Positions 55,474 through 64,000 of a DNA stretch of 64,000 nt are shown one piece after another (position 1 is the first letter of the stretch; each line of letters opens with the position of its first letter). The DNA comes from Diplonema papillatum (lineage: Eukaryota; Euglenozoa; Diplonemea; Diplonemida; Diplonemidae), in contig JAPJBO010000165.1 of the NCBI GenBank assembly GCA_030068145.1, positions 186,001 to 250,000 of the forward strand. Reading direction: 5' to 3'. Below the pieces are notes generated by a model, which did not search any database, was not told the origin of the DNA, and saw only the letters and a program-made list of their open reading frames with translations. The position numbers and the translations under genes are program-made.

Positions 55474-55730
55474 TAACGCGAAGGGAAAAGCCACCTACCT
55501 TTGCACAAATGTCCCTGGAGCGATGTCACCTGAGGATACTGTGTTGTGTTGGAGGCTTCCCTAAAGTAAAAGCAGCGTTACTGCAACGCCAGTAAACACA
55601 TTTTCTAACGCGAAGGGAAAAACCACCTACCTTTGCACAAATGTCCCTGGCGCGATGTCACCTGAGGATAATGTGTTGTGTTGGAGGCTTCCCTAAAGTA
55701 AAAGCAGCGGTTGCTGCACCACCAGTAAAC
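55474..55730 (+). repeat. Tandem duplication, 132-bp unit
   Basis: CTAACGCGAAGGGAAAA through GCCAGTAAAC occurs at about 55474-55597 and 55606-55729 with about six differences. Confidence 0.9.
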
Positions 55731-56351
55731 CGAGATATTTACTTTCACAGAGCACACCATACACGATGGAGTGGGTCGTCATGCATTTCTCCCGCTCACC
55801 TGAAGAGCGGCCGGAATATACACAGTTCTTGCGCAACAGTAAACACTCAATAATGAGAGAATAGTCGGTCAAACAATACAAACTGGGCACCTACTACGGC
55901 ACCATGAGGAGGGCATTCCGTGTGTATGGGGCCGAACCCACAAACGCACGGCAACAACGGTACTCATCGATATCTTTAACAAGGCGTTGCGAATCGAATA
56001 ATCCAATCGCCCGCAGTCATCCGGAGACTCTAAAGGCCCGGAGTTTTAAACGAATTTTCACCCTGAAAGCATTGCCTTGAGCTGTTGTGTCTTCAAGCAT
56101 ACGTGACGGTGGTGTCTTTCCTAACATGAAACTGAGACTTGCCCCCCCGACCGTAGGAATTCGATTTTTGACAAAGTTTGTCAAAACCGATAGACCGAAT
56201 GTTAGTAGCGTCCAGCTCGTAGGTGCAAATTGCATGAAAGTATACAGTCCGTTTTTGTTTGTATAACCCGCAGCAGCGTGCGGTGTGGTAGTCAGTTGCA
56301 GACCGTCGTATCGCTGCACGATTCTTTCGGATGACGTAAGTCTGACAGTAG

Positions 56352-57515
56352 CTCTGACGTTGGTCTGACGTTGGTCTGACGTTGGTCTGACGTTGGTCTG
56401 ACGTTGGTCTGACGTTGGTCTGACGTTGGTCTGACGTTGGTCTGACGTTGGTCTGACGTTGGTCTGACGTTGGTCTGACGTTGGTCTGACGTTGGTCTGA
56501 CGTTGGTCTGACGTTGGTCTGACGTTGGTCTGACGTTGGTCTGACGTTGGTCTGACGTTGGTCTGACGTTGGTCTGACGTTGGTCTGACGTTGGTCTGAC
56601 GTTGGTCTGACGTTGGTCTGACGTTGGTCTGACGTTGGTCTGACGTTGGTCTGACGTTGGTCTGACGTTGGTCTGACGTTGGTCTGACGTTGGTCTGACG
56701 TTGGTCTGACGTTGGTCTGACGTTGGTCTGACGTTGGTCTGACGTTGGTCTGACGTTGGTCTGACGTTGGTCTGACGTTGGTCTGACGTTGGTCTGACGT
56801 TGGTCTGACGTTGGTCTGACGTTGGTCTGACGTTGGTCTGACGTTGGTCTGACGTTGGTCTGACGTTGGTCTGACGTTGGTCTGACGTTGGTCTGACGTT
56901 GGTCTGACGTTGGTCTGACGTTGGTCTGACGTTGGTCTGACGTTGGTCTGACGTTGGTCTGACGTTGGTCTGACGTTGGTCTGACGTTGGTCTGACGTTG
57001 GTCTGACGTTGGTCTGACGTTGGTCTGACGTTGGTCTGACGTTGGTCTGACGTTGGTCTGACGTTGGTCTGACGTTGGTCTGACGTTGGTCTGACGTTGG
57101 TCTGACGTTGGTCTGACGTTGGTCTGACGTTGGTCTGACGTTGGTCTGACGTTGGTCTGACGTTGGTCTGACGTTGGTCTGACGTTGGTCGTCTGACGTT
57201 GGTCGTCTGACGTTGGTCTGACGTTGGTCTGACGTTGGTCTGACGTTGGTCTGACGTTGGTCTGACGTTGGTCTGACGTTGGTCTGACGTTGGTCTGACG
57301 TTGGTCTGACGTTGGTCTGACGTTGGTCTGACGTTGGTCTGACGTTGGTCTGACGTTGGTCGTGACGTTGGTCGTGACGTTGGTCGTGACGTTGGTCTGA
57401 CGTTGGTCGTGACGTTGGTCGTGACGTTGGTCGTGACGTTGGTCGTGACATTGGTCGTGACGTTGGTCGTGACGTTGGTCTGACGTTGGTCTAATGTTGG
57501 TCTGACGTTGGTCTT
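56352..57515. repeat. 11-bp minisatellite, about 100 units
   Basis: Unit GTTGGTCTGAC, near-perfect to about 57185. After that GTTGGTCGTCTGAC and 12-bp GTTGGTCGTGAC variants appear at the right side (57359-57480). An 11-bp period keeps all three minus-strand frames open in turn (RPTSDQRQTNV), producing artificial frames of over 400 codons. Confidence 0.97.
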
Positions 57516-57519
57516 ACGT

Positions 57520-58335
57520 GCGTCCGATGGTATTCTGAAATCCATGGCTCTCGATTGAGTCTGCCAGTAGCTCTCCCGGTAGCCTGGCTGTCATTCCGTC
57601 AGTTGGGCTTTCGTAGAGCTTTCGTATACTTTTGCAGCCATGCAGCCACAGGCTGCGTCGCCAAAAAAAATTCACAAATAAAGAAAAGAGTTCGCCGTCG
57701 CGTGACGAACTCGCCTGGGTACAGGATTCAGTTACAGGTACAGGATTCAATTACAGGTAAATTACGGGATTCATTATACGGGTACGGGTACAGGTCGCGG
57801 GGGGTGCTATGCCCGGGGGCACTCTTTTACCCCGCAACCCCCGCGCGTGTTATTTTCCCCCTCCAGTCCCAAACTCCCCTCGTTGGTGGGAGGGCACTCC
57901 ATTATTGATTTCTGAGCGGTTCATTCTCTTCGATGTTTTCCCGCGCTTCGGAAGCAAGCTCGGGTGTTTCCTACCCCAGCAACAGGGTTATGAGGGCTTC
58001 TGATACTACTAAGTCCGATGAAGGGAACGCCCCACAGGTTTACGTTGCCCGTGCTCCACAAAAGTGAGCCTGGCGGCGAAGAAACAGACGCGCTAAGTGG
58101 GTTAGCACTCTGTGCTATGTGTCATCGCAGAAGAATAGATCCCGCAGCCTGCGAATGACGTGTTCCCTTTTGCAGTCACACGCAACTTACTTTCAGAATA
58201 AAGTATACCTACTGAATACGCACCTGCTCAGCAGGAAAATAGCCAAAAAAATGACCTGTCCCGAGTTGTATAGTAGTTGCTCCCCCCTGTGGAGGGCCAG
58301 CCTCCGTCGAAATAGCACCGGACGGCCCTCCGAGT
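57520..58335. other. Gene-free stretch right of the 11-bp array
   Basis: Small repeat of ATTACAGGTACAGGATTCA near 57720-57760. No gene seen. Confidence 0.5.
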
Positions 58336-58340
58336 ATCTT

Positions 58341-58560
58341 TTTTGTAAAAGCACCTGCTTTGTAGGAAATGCTTGAGGAGACTGCCAGTTGCGATAGATC
58401 AAAGGAGGTAAATGTGCTGTAGCCCTCACGAAACACAGGTAAATCTGGGTTTAGTGGCGGGCGTAAGCGTTCAACAAAAAAGACCCACTTTGTAGTTGTA
58501 TTGTTTTCTCCTCCTCTGGCCTCCTTCGAAATGAGCACAAGGCAGTCCCTCGAGTATTTT
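58341..58560 (+). repeat. Dispersed repeat family R1, copy
   Basis: Starts TTTTGTAAAAGCACCTGCTT and ends CAGTCCCTCGAGTATTTT. Closely matches 16974-17190. Confidence 0.85.
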
Positions 58561-58967
58561 TGAGCCACGTGCCACATGCATGAACCCGGCCTCTGGTCAT
58601 GATCAATGTCACCTGCAACCAAGTCCACACAAAGTTTGTGCTCGTGGCTGTGCGGTCAACGAAAATACTCTTTGTTTTCCGTTCTTCTTTCCTCCCTTTT
58701 GAGGAAACCCGTAGAGGTCGCACCATTTTAGATGCGCAGCACAGAGAAGGTAAGGGGCTCGCGCAAAACACAGGCACATCTCTGGGTCCCGTGCAGAACA
58801 CAATCGTTCAACAAGGGTGCAAGCGCTCAACAGAATGGCTCACGTTTGTAGTGTGTGCATTTGTTACATTCTCCCCCCTCAGGCGCCTCATTCAAACGAC
58901 CTTAGAGCGTTCTGAGTATCGTGCTAAAAAAGTGTTTCGAACCTGACTCGCCTAAGCGAGCAAATAA

Positions 58968-59103
58968 AGTGTACACGAAAGAAGCCATGCATGCCACCCC
59001 CCAAACCCACCCAGTACGTACTAGCTTTAAAATAACCCATTCGACGAAGGTTACCCGGAGACTCTAAAATCCCGGATTCTCAAGCGAACTATAACTCTAA
59101 AAA
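58968..59103 (+). repeat. Dispersed repeat family R2, copy
   Basis: Nearly the same length and content as 11838-11985. It is followed at 59097-59160 and 59180-59243 by a duplicated segment that begins with the hairpin AAAAAGACGCAGGTGTCTTT. Confidence 0.75.
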
Positions 59104-59580
59104 GACGCAGGTGTCTTTTTGGTGAGGAACTAAAATGTCTAGAGCACAAGGAAAAACAGAGCGTCCTTAGTATCGTGATAAAAAGACGCAGGCGTCTTTT
59201 TGGTGACGAACTAAAATGTTTAAGAGCACAAGGAAAAACAAGCCACCTGCTTATGACGGGAGGCGGCAGTCATTGCAAAGCGGAGAACATCTGGGGCTAT
59301 CAGGCGGCAGTTATTTTTATTGAACAGTGAGTGGCAAACAGCTGACACGCTTTCCTGTATGAAATTGACCCTTTACGAACGGGGGACATGTATGTGGACG
59401 TCGAAAACGGCAGCCCGAGCTGAGGTTCGGACGCTGCATCTACAGAGTAAAAACACGTCAAAGTTAATCCATGCTTGTTGTTGGGATAGATTTCCTACGG
59501 AGCCTTTCCAACGAGCCCCGTGTTCCCCGTAGCGGCGTTGTACAACGCTTGGGCGCGATCCACAGTTTCCTCTAGTCACA

Positions 59581-59790
59581 GTGGTCAAAAGATTCGCATG
59601 CGATAATAATTAACGCACTGGTCGCACAAAATCATCGCACATAGTCGGCGTGCAATAATATGCGATAGTCCACAGTACTGTATTGTCCCAGGGTTTAATC
59701 GTGCGATTATGCGAATGCAAATGCGATAATTGGCGCCAAAATCCCGAATGCGATAATATGCGATAATGCGAATCGTTTGACCACTATCTC
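59581..59790. mobile_element. MITE: internally deleted derivative of the 51.4-52.9 kb element
   Basis: The ends AGTGGTCAAAAGATTCGCAT and (reverse complement) AGTGGTCAAACGATTCGCAT match the TIRs of the 1.5-kb element. The left 110 bp match that element's right end in reverse complement, and the right 70 bp match its left end (AATTGGCGCC, AATCCC). About 1.3 kb of interior is missing. Confidence 0.75.
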
Positions 59791-60254
59791 TAGAAGGCTT
59801 TCCTCACCCTGGGCAACCTCCAACCCCCTCCGTTCGTAAGGGGTTAATCTTGAAACAGTCTAGAAGGTTTTACTCGGCTTTTCGAACCTCAGAATACTCG
59901 AAAACCCCTCAGAGTACTTTAAGAACACGCGACTATTCACTCGCCCCGGAGTTTTCCAACTTGGGGGAGGGGCCATCTCACGCGCATTTACACAAGGTCG
60001 TTTCCAAGAACGCGACATATTTCCCTTTCTCCTCTCTCTCCTCTCTCTCTCTCCCGCTGCTTTCCGCAAATCATTTTTTTTGTTTGTTTACTGGGGGGGG
60101 GGGGTCGAATTATCGGAGTACTCGTTGTATTAACCGTACAGACGTGCGAAATTGGGCAATATTTTTTTTTGAGAAAAAAGGATTTCTTTTTGAATACACT
60201 GAGTACTCATTCTATTCAGCGGACAACACAAATACACCAAAAAGATTTCTTTTG

Positions 60255-60800
60255 GAATACACTGCACGGTGCTGTAGTAAACTTGTAAAATGACCCTTTT
60301 ACTAGTAAATTTACTAGTAAAAAATTTTACTAGTAAAATTTACACTTTTACTAGTAAAATTCACAAGTGCACTTGTAAATTTTACTAGTGCACTTGTAAA
60401 TTTTACTAGTGCACTAGTAAAAATTACAAGTGAATTCAGGTGTTTTTCAGTCCAAAACAGTGATTTGTAGGGGGTTTTGCGTGAAAAACTGCGAGATCGA
60501 AAACTGGGGAGGTTTGGTCGATGTGCACTACCCCTCGGACTGAGTTGGGCAGGGTTGTTGGGAGCCTTTATGGGAATCATCTCCCCTGATATACAGCCGC
60601 GCCGTTGAATAAGGATGAGAGGAGCGGCGCGCACCCAACTGGAACTGTGCGCACTGTCCAGCCCCTTTACCCTGAGACTTTTGTTGAGCTAGTTGACAGC
60701 TGCCGAGGAAAAGCGTCTACAAAATGAGAAGAAACAGAGGCAAGAGAGACGCACTGTGAGTGGTGTCGTGCCAAATTCACAACAGTGAAACACACTCTAC
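60255..60800. repeat. Large repeat with TTTACTAGTAAA palindromes, copy 1
   Basis: Starts at CTGTAGTAAACTTGTAAAAT, runs through many ACTAGTAAA/CACTTGTAAA motifs (60288-60430) and continues with unique-looking sequence to CACTCTACAATGGCGA. Almost the same 540 bp recur at 63098-63593. Confidence 0.85.
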
Positions 60801-61415
60801 AATGGCGACGTGAGCGGGGAGCGGGGAACCCTGGGCAGAAGCGACCACCTGACTGTTGCGAATACTTCCAGTCGGTCCGAGCATGCCTGCCACTTCCCGA
60901 CACGCTTCGGCACGGGCTTTGCCCAAGCAGGGATCTTGACATTGTTGTTGCCGCAGTAAGGAGTTCCACACAGCCCATCAATGTAACACTCGGGCTCGAC
61001 CATAGTAGTCAGAAACTTGTGAGGTTTCGTAAACATGAAAAAGCGGACGAGGCAGCAGGAAGAGTGCTGAACGGACGAAGCGTCTTTGATGTGAATCGGT
61101 CTACCATGATGCAGGCCTCCAATATGTATGCGCCCAAGATGCCGCCGGCCTAGTGCAGATGGAAGAGATCGGCAGGTTTGCACGGGGGACCCTCGAGCAT
61201 CAGAGGAACCGCAGACTCCGAGAGCAGCATCAACGGCAAGACGCTGCACCAACTCCGGAGGTCCAGCGGAGCAGTGCGCTAGTGAGGCAATCGATTCTAC
61301 AAAACGGCACAACGGAGATATGTGGTTTAGGGTGCAACGAAAAGGCCACCTCTCAACACATTCTGACAGCGGGCGACAGCGCACCTTAGATGGTTTCAGC
61401 CGGAGGCGGACCAAA
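60801..61415. other. LINE-like debris after repeat copy 1
   Basis: A plus-strand frame at 61153-61389 contains ICGLGCNEKATSQHIL, resembling a post-RT zinc knuckle. The 60811-60955 segment is absent from copy 2 of the surrounding repeat. No intact gene. Confidence 0.45.
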
Positions 61416-61761
61416 GGCCGGTGTTCGGGCACCCACCCGAATGCAGGCCCTGGACGCCTATGCGAAGGGAACCACGCGGTAATCCGGAGAGTGGCTCTAC
61501 GCGTTGCCCGGGAGACAAGTGCGCTGAATGGGCAACATGGGCCCTACAAGCATACACCCCAAGAATCAACGACAATAAAATGAAGCAGTAGGCACACCGC
61601 GTTCGTTCCCAACACCCCGACCCGACCAAGCAACCACCAAACCCCAAGAAGTACTAATCTCACGGCAACAGCCCAAACAACTTCCCCCAGCACCCTCGTG
61701 TGACAAGAATCCTCCAGTCCTCGAAACCCCCCGTGAATCTTCCATACCATAAGCAGAAGAA

Positions 61762-61868
61762 AGTTGGACCGGAAATATGTTGGACCGAAAATATGTTGGA
61801 CCGGACAAAGGTTGGACCGCGGACGACCAAAACAATTGGACCATTTTGTCCGGTCCAACATATTTCCG
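61762..61868. repeat. GTTGGACCGGA hairpin element, copy 1
   Basis: Direct copies of ATATGTTGGACCG, and perfect 19-bp inverted arms at 61791-61809 and 61845-61863. A related hairpin is at 62331-62407. Confidence 0.75.
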
Positions 61869-62330
61869 CCCGTAGGCACGTATCCACTTAGGCGGGGTTG
61901 GGTCGATGGGCATGAGGTAAAAAAATGTCCCGTGACAAATGGGTAGTCAGGCGCGAGAGATGCGTGGGTTTCTTCTTGAGCGTACTAAGATCGTCGTTTA
62001 TTGGCGGCTCATACTTTTTCCTTCACGGTCAGCCAACCTCGAGCCTCCTCGTTTGCACTCTGCATTTTTGCGTTTGCACTCTACCAAAGCAATGGGACAG
62101 ACGGTGGACGCATCTTGGTCCACCCTCGGCACTGACCAACCGCAACCGGTCGCGATCAAACATCCTTCCACGCAAGGAAGATCTTGTGATTCCAGTGCAA
62201 GTTGCTGGAGGGAACTCAGCGGGTTACGCAGCGCCGCGCAGTGTTCGGGAACTCCTGGCGGCGGACCCATGCGCGACTACGGAGTGGAGGGAGTGCCAGC
62301 CGCAAAACTGCACGAAGCCCCCGAAAAAAG

Positions 62331-62407
62331 TTGGCCGGACAAAAGTTGGACCACCAGAGCCCAAAATAGGTGAGTTGGAACATTTTGTCCGGTCCAACTT
62401 ATTTCCG
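62331..62407. repeat. GTTGGACCGGA hairpin element, copy 2
   Basis: AAGTTGGCCGGACAAAA at the left and TTTTGTCCGGTCCAACTT at the right form imperfect inverted arms, related to 61762-61868. Confidence 0.7.
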
Positions 62408-62924
62408 TTTACGGTGTTTGCCTTTCAGAGTTGACCGCACTGTTGCCCACGACTCAGTCCAAAAAATGGATGCCAAGCCTGTCCGGCATAAGACGCACGC
62501 AGGCAGAGATATTCGTAACCTCCTGGGCCAAACGCAAGATACCAGAGCATCTTTTGCCGTGCAATGGCGCCCATCTATTTCTGGTACCAGGACGTACCTG
62601 TGCACGACTCTGCTCTGAGAGGACAAGGACGCCTCCTCCCTCGCGCTCCGTCTGTTCCGATGTTATTGTCCCGTGTTCCCACCGCATCGAGCCAAAGGGG
62701 GGTCGTGTTCGAGTGTTCACGTTTGCCTTGGAGTGGGGGAAACCTGGATTGACGCGGTCTGCCTAAGCGCGGGGCTCTCAAGCACTGCGTTGACACTTTG
62801 CTATGCTCTCCCAGCCCCATTTTGATGAGTTAGGTGAAAAAGAAGCCGGTTCTTCTGAATGTGTGCTTCACTTGCCACAGTTTCTTCTTGTTTTACCCCA
62901 AAACACCTGCCAAAACACCTGAAA

Positions 62925-63593
62925 TCACTTGTAAATTTTACTAGTGCACTTGTAAATTTTACAAGTGCACTTGTAAATTTTACAAGTGCACTTGTAAATT
63001 TACTAGTGGCACTTGTAAACCATTTTCACTTGTAAAACCACTAGTAAATTTTCTAGTGAAAGCCTTTACTACTGCACCGTGTGGGTACCTACACGGTGCA
63101 GTAGTAAACTTGTAAAATGACCCTTTTACTAGTAAATTTACTAGTAAAAATTTTTACTAGTAAAATTTACACTTTTACTAGTAAAATTTACTAGTGCACT
63201 TGTAAATTTTACTAGTGCACTAGTAAAAATTACAAGTGAATTCAGGTGGTTTTCAGTCCAAAACAGTGATTTATAGGGCGTTTTGCGTGAAAAATTGCGA
63301 GATCGAAAACTGGGGAGGTTTGGTCGATGTGCACTACCCCTCGGACTGAGTTGGGCAGGGTTGTTGGGAGCCTTGATGGGAATCATCTCCCCTGATATAC
63401 AGCCGCGCCGTTGAAAAAGGATGAGAGGAGCAGCGCGCACCCAACTGGAACTGTACCCTGAGACTTTTGTTGAGCTAGTTGACAGCTGCCGAGGAAAAGC
63501 GTCTACAAAATGAGAAGAAACGGAGGCAAGAGAGACGCACTGTGAGTGGTGTCGTGCCAAATTCATAACAGTGAAACACACTCTACAATGGCG
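62925..63593. repeat. Large repeat with TTTACTAGTAAA palindromes, copy 2
   Basis: Begins with a run of CACTTGTAAATTTTAC motifs (62930-63060), then from 63098 matches 60255-60800 closely. A short stretch after GGAACTGT that is present in copy 1 (60648-60665) is missing here. It continues into GAGTTCCACACAGCCCATCA, which in copy 1 is displaced by about 145 bp. Confidence 0.85.
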
Positions 63594-63848
63594 AAGTGAG
63601 GAGTTCCACACAGCCCATCAATGTAACACTCGGTACTAGTAGCGGTTGTGTTCATATCGAATTCACGACACTTAGTTGTTGTCCTGCATGCACCCAAGGT
63701 TTGGTATGGGACGCCGGCCCACTGCTCCATTCCAGACTGGGAAAGCACGATCTCAGTAAAAATTGATCAACCCCACGCATTTGTGAAATACCCAGCACCC
63801 TGATTTCCCATTGAATTCCCTGATCCAAATCCAAAAAGAAATCCACAA

Positions 63849-64000
63849 ATGAGCAAAGCCGCCCCGTCGCCGACAACGCCTTCTTCCAAGAAGCGCAGGA
63901 CAGAATCTGCACAACTGGCAGCAGAAGAGTCGAAGCAGGTGGGTCAGTGTATTGCTGACTTCGTCGAGTTGTACTGCGTGAAGAAGGCGGACAAGGAGGT
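63849..64000 (+). CDS. Start of an unrecognised gene, cut by the window edge
   Basis: From ATG at 63849 the frame stays open to the end (50 codons): MSKAAPSPTTPSSKKRRTES, then IADFVELYCVKKADKE. A KKRR cluster near residue 14 resembles a nuclear-localisation signal. The codon use is GC3-rich like the host genes, and CAAATGAGC is an acceptable start context. No family is assigned; it could also be a transposon ORF. Confidence 0.45.
   Translation, partial: MSKAAPSPTTPSSKKRRTESAQLAAEESKQVGQCIADFVELYCVKKADKE

Noticed and set aside
56093-57545. Minus-strand frames of over 400 codons with the RPTSDQRQTNV repeat
   Set aside because: An artefact of the 11-bp unit; the same peptide appears in shifted frames and there is no non-repeat domain.
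60797-61432. 211-codon minus-strand frame
   Set aside because: It runs across the boundary of a duplicated repeat, lacks motifs, and the opposite strand shows the LINE-like knuckle.

Overview
This 64 kb window is nuclear DNA from a repeat-rich, moderately GC-rich protist. Spliceosomal GT-AG introns break up a textbook Rab GDP-dissociation inhibitor (GDI) gene and a centrin-like EF-hand gene. There is a LINE 3' end, several inverted-repeat elements, and three classes of large tandem arrays. The lineage cannot be fixed from the sequence. A dCache/HAMP/cyclase-like receptor, a DIRS/VIPER-like retroelement fossil and an AG just upstream of several start codons fit a euglenozoan such as a diplonemid, but this is inference.

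Layout. 1-8.7 kb: two copies of a broken DIRS-like retroelement (RT-RNase H) face each other, with direct repeats around them and two arrays of a 21-bp unit (about 29 and about 200 copies). 9.1-15.6 kb: four exons with matching splice phases encode an unrecognised large protein. At 19.3-20.5 kb an exon encoding an AAA+ (Clp/torsin-like) ATPase follows, probably the same gene, with partial copies on both sides. 23-25 kb: centrin-like gene. 26.7-28.6 kb: a small coiled-coil-type ORF, duplicated, with its 3' end amplified in tandem. 28.6-34 kb: inverted-repeat element, 5'-truncated LINE, and an unknown ORF pair between two copies of the LINE tail. 34.6-35.3 kb: SNARE-like (USE1-type) terminal exon with a partial copy. 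36.1-39.2 kb: complete four-exon GDI gene. 40.2-41.1 kb: 43-bp array. 44.3-46.9 kb: intronless gene for a two-TM receptor with a degenerate cyclase domain. 47-64 kb: mostly repeats, including an inverted-repeat DNA element with its internally deleted derivative and an 11-bp array of about 100 copies. At the right edge a new gene begins.

Two themes stand out. First, the giant 21-bp array is an amplified left end of a dispersed repeat family (R1) found at least six more times here. Second, nearly every host gene has nearby partial copies ('echoes') that often consist of a splice acceptor plus the start of an exon, with breakpoints at short microhomologies. This is consistent with frequent short template-switch or unequal-exchange events. 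No rRNA, tRNA or CRISPR could be supported.
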